NCBI GenBank assembly: GCA_958450365.1
Contig: CAUEEP010000913.1
Span: 124,001 to 188,000, forward strand
From: Mesorhabditis belari
Taxonomy: Eukaryota > Nematoda > Chromadorea > Rhabditida > Rhabditidae
Length of the DNA stretch: 64,000 nt
Direction: 5' to 3'
A model generated the notes under the pieces. That model had not been told where the DNA came from and did not search any database. It was given only the letters and a program-made list of their open reading frames with translations. This document shows, one piece after another, positions 34,636-46,934 of this stretch (position 1 is its first letter; every line of letters begins with the position of its first letter). Both the position numbers and the translations under genes were made by a program.

Positions 34636-37600
34636 TTAATTTTTCCTCAATGTCGAAATTTTGTCATTCGCAATTCGCTGCGTTGATTTCGAGTCTTTCA
34701 AATTTGAATCACTGTTTGAGTGCTGAAAGAAATTGTTGGAAAATCGATAAAGATTGAGAAATTGTCTAAAAAAAATTTTATAAACTTACCTGAGTGACCA
34801 TTTCACTCGTATGAGAGATAGCCGTTTTGCTCTTTTTCCCGAAAATCATTACCGAAAGACCGAGACGGTATTCCTGGAAATGGGAAGAATTGATTGCAGG
34901 GCTACTGTAACATTTACTAATTGGATTACGGTAGACTTACTCGCACGAAATAGATGACAACGATTGGCTCAAAAACGGGATAAAGAGAGATTCCCATTGT
35001 CGCCCATTCTAAATTCACTTCTTCGCCAAGCATTGGAACCAAGAAAATCGCCGTACAAGGGATGTACTCGAGAATGATTGGGACGATGAACTGAAATTGG
35101 AAACGGTAGAATTCTTGAAAAAATGGTGAGGATTTGGTTCTTTTTGCTGTAGTATTGCTCCTTTCACTTGTGTACTCGAGTAGCCGCTTTAAAACGCGCT
35201 TTGGCTACCGTAATCACAAATTGCAATATGTTTACGGCTCTTATTAACGTTAAAATGAACTTAACTTTAAGCTTAACTAAAAGTTTCTCTTGTCAAACCT
35301 GTATGAGGAGTGCTTGGAATAGTTGTTTCTGTAGCCGATATCCCCTTTCACTCGCCATCTCTGATGAACTCAATTTACGATGCATCGACCAGCCACAATA
35401 CAAAATCACTGGAAATGTTTTGTGAGATAAAATGGGTTTTTGTGACTGTGAACTTTGCATTAATTGACATTAATTAACTTCAACTTTATCACCAATCACT
35501 CACCACAAAACATTCCCGACATTTGCGTCATGCAAACTGTCAAACAAATCCATGGACGCAAATTGAAACGAAGATTTCCGTTCTCGTTAATCTAAAAGAT
35601 TTTTTGGTTTAAATGTGAATCTAAAAGACTAAAAATTTTTCGAAAAACAATGATAAAAAGATAAAATTATCAGAAATTTGATGTCATTTGAGTTGCTAAT
35701 TTCAACTTCAACTTCAAAAGTGAGCGACAACTTTAAATCATTGTTTGAGTTGCTAACTTTGAAACTTAATGACTCTAACGGTAAAGGTTGGCTAAATTTC
35801 CGTTTAACCAACTTTGGAAGAGAAATATCTTTATGATCTTTAAAATGATTGGATCTTTCAAAAATAAAATAAAATAACAAAATTTCCCTTACAAAATAGT
35901 TATCGCCAATGATTGCCGTCTCATTTGGCCACAAGCCGGCAAAACGATAGAAACCGACGTCGATTCGATGGAAAAATTCCTCGGTCGGGCCTAGAAAGCG
36001 TCATTTTAATTGATAATCAGTCAACATACCGTAAATACTGTAATAGTACCCCACCCCCATAATGACGGTGCGGAGCGTTGCCTAGTCTAGCATTGGACGC
36101 GTTTTTCTCGACACTGGCTTATGCTACAATGCGCGCTTAGATATCAAAAAAATAGCTGAAATTCAGGGCTATTTTTTGATACCAAAGACGCATTTTTTGA
36201 AAGTACGGGTGCTTTGAAAAAAATGAAATACTAAAAACTTTTGCGACTACGCGACTGTACGAGGGGGGTGGGGTACTATTACAGTATTTACGGTAACTAT
36301 TTTTAGATAGATTTTAAGAACTATAAAATATACTACTTGTAAAAAGGTTAACTTTATCAATGTCTGTTTTAAAACGACAGATTATGGACGGGACTTAGCC
36401 TTTTGTCTGATAACTTTGCATGAATATTACATTTTGAGTTAATTTTGGTATCATTCGACACGCAATTTTATTCTGTATCGAATGATAGTCAAAATAGTTA
36501 AAATCAAAGGGTTGGTGCTGATAAAAACACCAAAAAGGTTAACTTTATCAATGTCTGTTGGAAAACGACAGATAAACAGGGTAAGTTTCAAAGTTCTCAA
36601 CGCCAAATCGTTTGCCATTTTCTTTATCAGACTTATTTCGGTATTATCATTAAAAATTTAATGTTTATATTTTAAATAAGATAAAAAATTGAAAACAAAC
36701 CAATATACAAATGAACCATCGTAATCCACAAAGCAAAATAAGCAAAATAGTAGAAACTCAAAGCGAAAATCGCCTTTTTTGTGTTGATCAAATCGAGCCA
36801 TTCTGTTCTGAAAAGTTCGTTTAAAATTTAGATACATTTTTTAGAATTACTTGCAAATACACGCATATCGATAAATGAAATGATAACCGAGAAGAATGGT
36901 TGATTGAGCGAAAAGCGAACAATAACCGATCAATGCTATGTAGCCAACTAAATTTACCTGTTCAATAACCCGACTCAATTTACCCGAACTCCGTATTTTA
37001 CGTGTAACTCAGCACTCAGAGATGCAATCATCTCACGCTTTGTTTTAATAAAAAATTTCAATATTTTTCTATGATGGTTTGACTTAGGTTTGACGAAAAA
37101 ACATTTTTCTGTCTTATTTTATGGAACCTCAAAGTTGGCAGTGAGGAGTTGCTTGGCATAGCACTTGTTTTTAACAGTTTTTCAGAAAATGCTAAAGATT
37201 GAGCATGTCTTCGAACGCTTTCGGCTTTTGCAATATCTTTTGTACTTTATCAAGCGAATCGGAAAGTAATGTGACACTTAATTAGGCAAAATTTTGCTAT
37301 TTTTGGAATCTTGGTTTGGGCCTAAGCGTTGGCTTGTCAAAAGAGAACCCTGCAAACCGAAATTTTTCATTTTTCAGTTTCTGTTAAATGTGAATATTTA
37401 ATCTTTAGGTAAATGTAACATAATAAAACTAAATTTAGTGTTGAAACATTCATTACCATTAAAATTCTTGTTAAATCCTCGAAAAACAAGTGCCACGCTA
37501 AGCAATTCCTCACTGCCAACTTTGAAGTTCCATAAAACAAGACAGAAAAAGGCCCAAACCAAAATTCCAAAAATAGCATGTTGTGTTGCAGCAATGTTGC

Positions 37601-39985
37601 CTAATTAAGTGCCACATTACTTTCCGATTCGTTTGATAAAGTTTAAAAGATATTGCAAAAACGAAAGCGTTCAAAGACATGCTCAATCTTTAGCGTTTTC
37701 TGAAAATGAAAAGCTGTTAAAAACGAGTGCCACGCTAAGCAACTTCTCACTGCCAACTTTGAAGTTCCATAAAACAAGATAGAAAAACGTTTTTTTGTCA
37801 AACCTAAGAATCCATCATAGATAAATATTGAAAATTTTCTATTAAAACAGAGCGTGAAATGATTGCACATCCGAGTGCTGAGCTACATTCAAAATACCGA
37901 GTTCGGGTAATTATTGAACACCCTGTAGTTTATGAAAATAGTGGAAATGAAAGTTGAACCATTGAAAATAAAAGAAACCATAAAGACCGCGCCGCTGTGT
38001 AAAAACGAAAATTGCGTCGAATGGAATTGCGCCATTTGACCGCCGAATGGAATTGCGCCATTTGACCGCCGAATGGAATTGCGCCATTTGACCGCCGAAT
38101 GGAATTGCCATTTGACTAGCGCCTTCACTTTGCGCGAATCTGGTAGCAAAATGTAGCCCTTCATTTGGGCTACACGATGGTATAAAAAAAACTTTTTAGA
38201 AAAACTGTTGTTTAGTACAAGAAAAATAGCCGCAAAGTGAGAGTGTCGACTGTACATCGCAATACTAAAAACGATGTATATCGCAATACTAACAACTGTC
38301 TTTTGTATGGATGTGTAGTATTGGTGCTCTCAATTTTGCGACCATTCGGGTTCGGGTTCGGGTAGTTATTGAACTCCCTGTAGATGGATGGATGCGCAAA
38401 TTTTTGCATGAGATCCCTATTTTAGTCACATTCATTTCATTTGGCAAAACTTTAACTATTGGGTTGGTGGAAAGCAGCCATTTTTTGGCTCTGCCGCCCT
38501 TTACTAAAATAGCTGTAAAAACTTTTAGAAAAGAGATATCTCAAAACCGGTTTTTACCAATCGATCCGTCTTGAATTCAGCTTTAGGATGAGCTATAAAA
38601 CGTCAAAATTCGACAAATTTAAGGTACTCTCCCAAAAAATCCGAAAGGACTTTTTCATCAACCCAATACTTGGATGATAACAACTAAACACTCACTTATC
38701 TTGTAACCACCAAGAAACGAGGACGAGTAGAAACAGAAGCCGTAATCGTGAACATAGGTCACCTGTATCGCCAGTAGGTAAGCTTTTTCTGATTTTTTTA
38801 ATGGTACTTTTGACTACTTTTTTTTTGCCAAATTTGCATTTAAAAAGCCTCTCATCAAATGCCCAACTTCGTTGGTACCAATTTCGTTGGTACCGATTGC
38901 TAAATCAGCAAATTACAGGTTTGGTATAACTTGCGTGTCAAATCCACGGGTCCTCTTCTTCCAATATGCAAAATGGCGTACAAAATAGTCAAAAGTAGCC
39001 CAGGCCTAGTTTTGATTATTTCGTACGCCATTTAAAATGCAAATGTTCTTGGTTTAATTGCAAAGTGGCGTGCAAAATAGTTAAAAGTACCATTTTAAGT
39101 TGGTGTACAAACTTTTAACGAAAACATTTGTCTTTTCTTTTTTTGCCGTTGGCAATTTAAGGTTTTTCGTCTTTTTCTCAGCACCAACCCTGTCGTATTG
39201 AAACAGACATTGATAAAGTTAACCTTTTTACAAGTAATGTTTTTATCACCAACCCTTTGATTTTAACTATTTTGACTAGCAATCGATGCAGAATAAAATT
39301 GCGCGTCGATTTGATACCAAAATTAACTCAAAATGTGATATCCACGCAAAGTTGTTAGCTAAAAACCTAAACCCCGCTTATACTGGGCGGCACTTAGCCT
39401 TTTCTCTGATAACTTTGCATAAATATTATCTTTTGTGTTAATTTTGGAACCGTATTGGAACCGTATTGGAACCGCATTAGATCAAAAAAAGAACCGTATT
39501 GGAACCGTATTGTTGTTGGCCAAAAAACCTAAACCCCGCTCATACTGGGCGGCACTTAACATTTTGCCTCATAACTTTGCGTGGATATCACATTTTGAGT
39601 CAATTTTGGTATCAAATCGACGCGCAATTTTATTCTGCATCGATTCCTAGTCAAAATAGTTAAAATCAAAGGGTTGGTGCTGAGAAAAAGACGAAAAACC
39701 TTAAATTGCCAACGGCAAAAAAAGAAAAGATCAATGTTTTCGTTAAAAGTCTATCATTTCGCATTTTGTGTTTGCTTTTGAAAGCTGATCACTTACCGGG
39801 ATCACCAATAAATGTGCTGTCGCATAAACGATGTTAAAGACGGCCAAAACGAGGATTAAATACCTAGAGAAAGATTTTGTTTTCAAAATTTTCAGCTCTT
39901 AATTTAAGATTGACCAAATTTTTTTAATAAAAAAAATTTTATTAAAAAATAAAAATAAAAAAAAAAAAAAAGAAAAATAAAGGTA

Positions 39986-40028
<43 letters not shown>

Positions 40029-40197
40029 TTAAAAAGAAAAGGAACTAAAATTAAAATAATGATTATTTATTTTTTTTCACTCACCGATATGTTCCCATTC
40101 TCGAGTTTGGATTCCTTTGTACTAAATATATCAAAATCCCGTTGCAAAGGTATCCGATTAACGAATTAATGCATAAAACAATATTGGCGATAACCAT
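34636..40197 (-). CDS. STR-family seven-transmembrane chemoreceptor, copy 1
   Basis: Eleven exons join in phase: 40085-40197, 39797-39863, 38696-38762, 36851-36947, 36701-36807, 35893-35990, 35504-35591, 35299-35408, 34941-35090, 34790-34873, 34636-34722; total 355 residues, the usual STR length. Family landmarks in order: NGILIYLVQRNPNSRMGTYR after TM1, YCSLFAQSTILLGYHFIYRY at TM3, GPTEEFFHRIDVG in the extracellular loop, QKQLFQALLIQ before TM6, IPCTAIF, SLYPVFEPIVVIYFV at TM7 and a Lys/Ser-rich tail. STR proteins are nematode-specific G-protein-coupled receptors of chemosensory neuron cilia. Ligand unknown. Introns carry several MITEs; one ends about 10 bp from the exon 4 acceptor. Confidence 0.92.
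36027..36295 (-). mobile_element. MITE family 1 (copy c, inverted)
   Basis: Same termini as the copy at 2204, TA-flanked, in intron 5 of the chemoreceptor copy 1. Confidence 0.85.
36955..37927. mobile_element. Long inverted-repeat element in chemoreceptor intron 3
   Basis: Left TTCAATAACCCGACTC and right GGGTAATTATTGAACACCC open arms of several hundred bases that include GGCAGTGAGGAGTTGCTTGG and complement. The CACCCTGTAG end resembles Tc1-like termini. Only short ORFs are present. The left end lies about 10 bp upstream of the exon 4 splice site. Confidence 0.75.
38018..38117. repeat. 26-bp minisatellite, about 3.8 copies
   Basis: Unit of 26 bp, GAATGGAATTGCGCC followed by ATTTGACCGCC, with a truncated last copy, in intron 3 of the chemoreceptor. 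Confidence 0.9.
38457..38668. mobile_element. MITE family 2, deleted copy
   Basis: TA, TTGGGTTGG at left and CATCAACCCAA, TA at right; most of the left arm is missing compared with 9700-10283 and the B-box-like core is gone. Confidence 0.75.
39110..39750. mobile_element. Palindromic MITE family 3
   Basis: TTAACGAAAACATTTGTCTT at the left and its near complement at the right. The inner arms contain AAGGTTTTTCGTCTTTTTCT and CACCAACCCTTTGATTTTAA. A second copy lies at 52625-53045 and a fragment at 36335-36600. A short tandem GGAACCGTATT occurs at 39446-39510. Confidence 0.75.
39925..40025. repeat. Poly(A)-rich low-complexity tract
   Basis: A run dominated by A with occasional T, in intron 1 of the chemoreceptor copy 1. 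Confidence 0.9.
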
Positions 40198-40404
40198 TTT
40201 TCAGCTCTGAACATTTGAATGAATTTGTTTCTCATAAGGTTTTTGATTAAATTGTTTTTTGAGAAGGTTTAAAGCTAAATTTTTGAAAACAAAAACAAAA
40301 ACAAAAAAGTAAACAAAATAAAGTAATGATTCAAGTTTTTTTGCAGATTTGCAGCACAAATTTCTCCAAAAAAAAAGCATTTTGTTTGTGCAAAAAAAAT
40401 CTCT

Positions 40405-40628
40405 CCCGACTGTAACCCGATTGAGCATTTATGGGCAAGTGTAAAACGAGAATTACGTGGCTACCCGTTTTCTTCAAAAGGATGAGCTTTGGGACAAGGT
40501 GCAAGAGATTTGGAAGTCGATTTCACCACGGACACTCGAGGAATTGGTTTCCAAGTCGAATGAAAGAGATCATTAAAGCTCAAGGAGGACCGACTAGAAG
40601 ACTGAAGTTTAAAACAGAAAATTATTAA
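40405..40628 (+). pseudogene. Tc1-like transposase C-terminal remnant
   Basis: Two frames together give NPIEHLWASVKRELRG-like residues, then DELWDKVQEIWKSISP and MKEIIKAQGG, the end of a Tc1-type transposase. A frameshift and missing N-terminus make it a relic. It lies about 210 bp upstream of the chemoreceptor start. Confidence 0.75.
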
Positions 40629-40866
40629 ATTCTTAACAAAAATTAAATCGTTTTTTTTTTGGAAATTTGACGAGTTCTTTTGTTTTAAAACCCCGATCCT
40701 CTTTTTTTCTTGTCTTGTCTAAACAATGGTTGATTGGTTGATTTGAATCATGGTTGATTGGTTGATTTGAATTCGATATAGAGTATTCAGTCTAGACTGT
40801 CTGGATTACGGTATTCAATCTAGAATAGGATATTCAGTCTAGAATAGCTAGATTAGGCATTTAATC

Positions 40867-41389
40867 TATTAGGTTGATGCATAAGTGTTTTTGTTCCTTT
40901 TCGTCTGCCGTTTCAAGCCAACAAATGCACGAATTAAACTACGATTGATTTCATTAGAAAAAGCAATTATTTTTCTGCAAAATAACATTAAAACGGGTTT
41001 AAAAATATTGAATGCCTGGATTTTCTTGAGAGTATGAAGTCGGGTAGTCAAAAAGGGCTAACTCGATGATGCGGTTTAGACACCTTAGCTAAAGAAAACC
41101 TATCTTCGTGTCAATAGATAAAAGATAGAGAAAAAAAACGTTTGATATTTCGCCAAAATTTCAGAGAAATTCATTCAGCCAATTTTTCCGTAGAGTTTTT
41201 TATAGATTTTTACGAAAAAGGCGTTTTCACTCTCGAATTTGCTTGAAAGTGAACCGAAATTCATTTAAAAGATGCAAATTGAACAAAAAAACACTTTTTT
41301 TATAGAGCAAACTATAGATTAATTCGTGAATTTGTTACTTTTTAACAGAAGTACGAAAAAAACGAAAAGACTTATGCAACAACCTAATA
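40867..41389. mobile_element. Mariner-like MITE
   Basis: TA, then TTAGGTTGATGCATAAGT at left; ACTTATGCAACAACCTAA, TA at right. It has no transposase coding. Ends are related to the mariner fragment ending at 44074. Confidence 0.75.
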
Positions 41390-42320
41390 GATTAGGGTAT
41401 TCAGTCTAGATAGAGTATTCAGTCTAGACTGTCTGCACTTTTTTTTCCATATAAGTACTTAAATTTATCTTTTTATTTAGGAAATTTTCATTTCTAAAAG
41501 ATTCTCGAAACAAAATGAAAGCAAAAATTGAGAAAAATGAGATTTTTGAAAGCAAAAAGTTTCTAAAACTATGAAAATCGAGTTTATCCAGTTTCCAAAG
41601 AGATTCTACAAGAGTTTCAACAGAATTTAAACACTCAAAATTGCTGTTGATGTAGCATAATGCTTTGAAAAGATGTGAAACTCCTTACAAAAATAGAGCC
41701 AACATCGAGCCAAAGATTGATCACAAGAATTTGAACGACGTCATTGCGCCTAAAACCCCAAAACCAGCTCAGTCGCTCACCGATCTTTCCCCTTTACGGA
41801 TTCCGAATCCTTATATACCCGAGAGGTTTGCCAGGTGGCGAGCGATTACGCAGCTGCACAAAGAACACCCCGCAAGTAATTTACACAGGGGATTTGCTTT
41901 GTCGATGGTACAAAAAAAAGAAATTTAGCTGTAAATTTGTCCCCTTGCGTTTTCGGGGTCGACGAATCCGTTCATTTTATTGGTGCCTTTCATTTTATTT
42001 AGTCTACAAATCTTTTCTTGAGTTTTATTTATGTTTTCGAGCGTCGTAAAGCTTTCCTAAAATGGTACTTTGTTGAAAGTTTCTCTGCGAGTCTTCTAGA
42101 TGCTAAATCACTTCATGAGTTGTTTTTGCCCAAAAACAACTCATGTTGCCTTGATCTATTGAAATGTTTAAGCAAAAGAAAATGAAATATTATAGTTTAT
42201 TTTATTAAACTATTTCACTAAGCTGTAAGCTCTGGAAACTCTTGCCTCGCATTTTTTACCCGGAATTTCCGCTTCGATTTAAAATACAAAGCATTGAATG
42301 CTAAAACACTTTTTAAAGAA
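41390..42320. other. Intergenic stretch with one unassigned ORF
   Basis: An 87-codon plus-strand ORF at 41665-41928 (NDVIAPKTPKPAQSLTDLSP, IPNPYIPERFARWRAITQLH) has normal residue composition but no recognised family and no clear splice context. I leave it as a candidate only. A short inverted repeat of GAGTTGTTTTTG lies at 42116-42146. Confidence 0.35.
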
Positions 42321-42763
42321 TGACTACCGGATTTTCTCTAATAGTAGTGCACCCAGAGTATCGCCTAAATTGCTCGAAGCTCGAAAGCCACTTATCAGCC
42401 ACCTATCGATGTGGGGAAACAACGACACCAAAAAGATAGCTTAATCCGAAACAAACAATCAATCTAAAAGCTTAAATGAAATAAAGATATAGAAAAGATC
42501 TCGAAATAAGCCTAAGCAACGATTAGTGCATCCTAAGCTTCGTCTAAATTCCTCGAAATCTCGAAAAGCGCTTATCAGAACCTATCGATGTGGGGCCGGA
42601 AAATGTAGCTGACGATGAGATCTTGTGGGGGATTTGAGTGTTGAGCTTCTGTGAAAACTTTGAAAGCCGTAAAATAGTCATTAACTCCATCAACTCGACT
42701 CGGGCGGGGTGCACTACTATTTGGGAAAATACGCTATCTTAAAAATCTATAGCTAAAATTCAG

Positions 42764-42873
42764 CGGTGCTCATGAGCAAGAGGCGACATGTCCAAAGAGG
42801 CAATGTCTTCATCCAAGTCCCCAAGTCCCAGTTATACCGGATACCGTCCAACGCTCAATTGGGATCGAAAGAG
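42764..42873 (+). pseudogene. Broken exon copy of the TSP1-like gene
   Basis: After the same TAAAATTCAG acceptor as at 63556, the sequence reads SGAHEQEATCPKRQCLHPSP and then loses frame. A net gain of five bases, including a repeated CAAGTCCC, separates it from the intact exon at 63451-63555. The donor and part of the following intron are kept, but the final exon is not found. It is flanked by the same MITE type as the 63-kb copy, so a block was duplicated in inverted orientation. Confidence 0.8.
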
Positions 42874-42987
42874 GTTTGTTCAAAATATCTACTACAAAAT
42901 TTCAGATCTAAAATAGTCAAAACATCAATTTCATCGAAAACATCGACTTCCCATAGTATCCTTGCAAAGAAAAGCCCTTGCTGTATC

Positions 42988-43210
42988 TACCGTATTTTCT
43001 CCAATAGTAATGCACTCTAAGCTTCGCCTAAATTCCTCGAAATCTCGAAAACCACTTATCAGAACCTATCGATGTGGGGTCGGAAAATGTAGCTGACGTT
43101 GAGATCTTGTGGGGGATTTGAGTGTTGAGCTTCTGTGAAAACTTTGAAAGCCGGAAAATAGTCACCAACTCGACTTGCTGGGGTGCACTACTATCAAAGA
43201 AAATACGGTA
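42988..43210 (+). mobile_element. MITE family 4
   Basis: TA, then CCGTATTTTCTCCAATAGTA and, at the right, a complementary end before TA. A related, less complete copy is at about 42500-42736 with an older one at 42323-42420, and an inverted copy is at 63583-63814. It is non-coding. Confidence 0.8.
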
Positions 43211-43754
43211 GTCAGGTATTTCAGAAAGTTAAGATATGAAAATTTTAAAAAATCAATCCAATATTTGTGTCCCATTCAGACAAGATAAATGAGTAATCTC
43301 TCCTTCCAACGATTCCCTCATTTAAATACAAATTCCCCCTCAAATAACCACGGTACTTTGTACTCAATTGTTAAGGTTTTCAGGCGCTTTTTTCGACGAT
43401 CAGACTTCGTTTTGAAGAAAACAAATGATGAGTAAATCTATTTTTTCTCATCGAACAATAGAGATTAAACAATGAAAATCCTCCAATTTTCTTTCCAAAC
43501 AATGAAATCTATTTTATTTCTATGAACACAAATGAATTATTCATTTTTCTATCATTTTTGGTGATTCTTGAGGCCAAAACTTTTGATTTTGATGAGAAGA
43601 AGCAAAAGGAAAGTAAAACAATTTCGAAGATTTCGCGTACAACATTGTGCTTCGAGAAGAGTAAACATGTGAATAGCCATCATACTTGCGCTCAAAAATG
43701 TAAACATTCTCTCTTTGGTGCACGCAAAATCTTTCCTTTTTCTTGTGAAAAAAG

Positions 43755-44074
43755 CGTTGTTGAAATGCAAATGAAGAATCGTTATCGTTATCGTTACCGG
43801 ACTTGAAACGATCGAACCATTCATAAACTGTTGCACGTCCAATTGTTCCTTGACCAAAAAGTTCTTTGAGATCGCGAAACGACTCTGCGGCAGACCATCC
43901 CTTTTCGAAGTGGTAGAGCATGATATGGCGAAGATGGATATGATTGTCGACACGCATTTTGTTCACTAAAGAATAACGAATATTTTAAAAAAAAGAAATA
44001 GACAAAAAGCTTTCAAAACAAAAAAGATACAAGCACGCAAAAAGAAGTCCGGATAATTATGCATCAACCCAATA
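43755..44074 (-). pseudogene. Mariner transposase N-terminal fragment
   Basis: The minus frame from 43966 reads MRVDNHIHLRHIMLYHFEKG, then GQGTIGRATVYEWFDRFKSG, the paired helix-turn-helix DNA-binding region of mariner transposases. It then runs into a TCGTTA microsatellite (about 43775-43800) and unrelated sequence. The terminal repeat GCATCAACCCAA, TA is present at 44061-44074; the other end was not found. Confidence 0.85.
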
Positions 44075-44105
44075 TAATAAAAAATTTAAAAAGTAAAAAT
44101 TGAGC

Positions 44106-44192
44106 GGCATCACGGCGGGTCGAACCCGGCTCGTGTATGGGCCAAACTCAGGCCGCAGACAAGCGCGTTCCCGACTGCCCCACGGTGACAAG
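44106..44192 (-). repeat. tRNA-like A-box/B-box module
   Basis: On the minus strand, GTGGGGCAGTCGG (A-box-like) and GGGTTCGACCCG (B-box) about 50 bp apart. The outer edge is interrupted by a hAT-type MITE that duplicated GTGACAAG. Confidence 0.55.
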
Positions 44193-44552
44193 TAGAGTGT
44201 GTTCCTCGCGAGTAATGCGTTTTTTAAAACGCACACTTCGGACAAAATTACCGTACTTTTAGCAAAAATTATTGCAAAAAAATGACCCCAAAAATGACGA
44301 GCCCACATTATATACGACATTTTTTAAAGATACTCAGCCGTTTAACTGATTTGGTAGGAAATTCCCATCCAATGTGAAAAATGTTTTTTTTTAGAAAAAC
44401 CTGCGCAAAAAATGGCTTTTATATTTTTTTATCGCGCAGGCGCACTTTTTAGAAAACGCATTACTCGACAATTACTCGAGCTATTACTCGAGTAAAAAAT
44501 TACTCATGCAAATTTACTCGAGTAATTACCTACTCGCGAGGAACACACTCTA
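44193..44552. mobile_element. hAT-type MITE with 8-bp target duplication
   Basis: Ends TAGAGTGTGTTCCTCGCGAG and complement; GTGACAAG directly repeated at 44185-44192 and 44553-44560. An 8-bp duplication and TAGAG-type ends fit hAT elements. No ORF. Confidence 0.85.
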
Positions 44553-44685
44553 GTGACAAGAGACCATGCAAGAAGAGCCCGCTTTTAGCTGGTTTTTTTT
44601 TGACTGGTATTATTATAAAGATTTATTATAAAAAGCAAGACTTTAAAAATAATAGAGCTATAGAAAAAAAATGCAAAATTCATGA

Positions 44686-46880
44686 TTAATTAAGCGTCTT
44701 TGAAACACTTTTTGTCGCATTTGACGGCATTTTCGAGTCTTTCACATGGGAATCACTTTGAGAATGCTGAAAAATGAAAGGATAAATGCTTGGAGTGTGC
44801 AAAGTAGTTTGCATTTTGCACTAAAAATTTCGGTTCTTCTCGAAAAACTTGGTCTTTTCATTGTAAAAATCTATCAAGTCCAATTCGATTCTCTTGGGAC
44901 TTTTCTTGAGACAAAGGGTTAAAATAAACTCCGCCGATAGATTCGACGGCCTTGGAAACTCCGGCGAACAAATTTTTAGCAATAAATCTCATTTGGGAAT
45001 CATTTACAGAAAAAATCACTGTGTAAAGTGATTTTTTTTTGCTGTAAATGATTCCCAAATCGTTCTCTGTTCTTTGAGTTCTCGTGCGGTGTTCCGAGTT
45101 CTCGTGCGGTGTTCTCTGTGCGGCGCGTAATAGCTCTCGATCTAGCATTCCTCTCGGGTCTATGAGGCTTCTTTTTTGGAATTGGGGCAGGAGCTGGATT
45201 GAACCCTTGACCTCCTGACTAAGATACAGGGTTCCCAGCCAGTCGGCCATGGAGGCAATCATTGGCGGAGCCTATTTCAATCGTTTTTCCCAAGAGAATC
45301 GAATTGGCTTTGGGTCCTCCATCCAATAGGGTTCACAACGAAAAGACAAGCTTTTTTCAAAAAACCCGGATTCCCTGGAGAACCGAAATTTCAATGCATT
45401 TAGTTTTACCTGTGTTGTCATTTCCGATGTATAAGAAACAGCGCCGCCGCGTTTTTTACCGAAAATTAAACGCCGAAGAGTCACTCGGTATTCCTAAACA
45501 ATTTTTGTTTCATATTACCAAAGTTAATTCAAAAGTTTATTGTATTTTTGGTTTTCTCAACTTACTCTCACGAAATAAATGACAACGATTGGCTCAAAAA
45601 CGGGATACAGAGAGATTCCCATTGTTGCCCATTCCAAATTCACTTTTTGTCCAAACATCGGTACAAGGAAAACAGATGTACAAGGGATGTATTCGAGGAT
45701 GATTGGGACGAGGAACTGAAATTGGAAACAATAGAATTGTTGGAAAAATGGTGAGGATTTGGTTCTTTTTGCTGTAGTATTGCTCCTTTCACTTGTGTAC
45801 TCGAGTAGCCGATTTAAAGCGTGCTTTGGCTACCGTAACCACAACTTGCAATATCTTTACGGCTCTTATTAACGTTAAAATGAACTTAACTTTAAGCTTA
45901 ACTAAAAGTTTCTCTTGTCAAACCTGTATGAGGAGTGCTTGGAATAGTTGTTTCTGTAGCCGATATCCCCTTTCACTCGCCATCTCTGATGAACTCAATT
46001 TACGATGCATCGACCAGCCACAATACAAAATCACTGGAAATGTTTTGTGAGATAAAATGGGTTTTATGACTGTGAACTTTGCATTAATTGACATTAATTG
46101 ACAGTAATTAAATTTAACTTTGTCACAAAGTACTGACCACAAAACATTCCAGACATTTGCGTCATGCAAACGACCAAACATGTCCATGGACGCCAATTGA
46201 AATGAAGAGTGCCGTTGATTTGAAGCTAGAATGAAGATCATTGTTTTAGCTTTTATGTAGGGTTAAAATCACTCAAGGAAATGTGATAATTATTGTATTA
46301 TTATTGTTGTTATATTATTATTGTTATATTATTATTGTTATATTATTATTATTATATTATTATTATTATATTATTATTACTAACGAGATAATTATCCCCA
46401 ATGATTGCCGTTTCGTTCGGCCACTGGCCCGAGAATTCGTGGAAACCGGGCGCGATTCGCTCAAAGAATTCATCGGTTGGACCTGTATTTGATTATTGAT
46501 TGAATATTTTAACCTTGACATATTGATTTTTTGACATACCAATATACAAATGAACCATTGTGATCCAAACGACAAAATAGGCAAAATAGTAGAAACTCAA
46601 AGCGAAAATCGCCTTTTTTGTGTTGATCAATTCAAGCCATTCCGTTCTGAAAAGTTCGTTCAAAATTTAGAAATATTTCCCAAAATTACTTGCAAATACA
46701 CGCATATCGATAAATAAAATGATAAGCAAGAAGAATGGTTGATTGAGCGAAACGAAAAAAAACGAAAAGAGGGGGGGAAAAAAAAAAAAAAGTGGGGGGT
46801 TTTTTGAAATGGGGTTTGGAGGGGAAAGAAGAAAGAAAAATGTGGGGTGGGGGGGGGTTTTTTTTTTTTTTTTTTTTTGT

Positions 46881-46934
<54 letters not shown>

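Noticed and set aside
41665..41928. 87-codon ORF as a gene
   Set aside because: Composition is acceptable, but there is no recognised family, signal peptide or splice context; mentioned only as a candidate in the stretch entry.
45172..45252. Possible functional tRNA gene
   Set aside because: A- and B-boxes are good but the acceptor ends cannot pair and no clear anticodon loop forms; kept only as a tRNA-like module.
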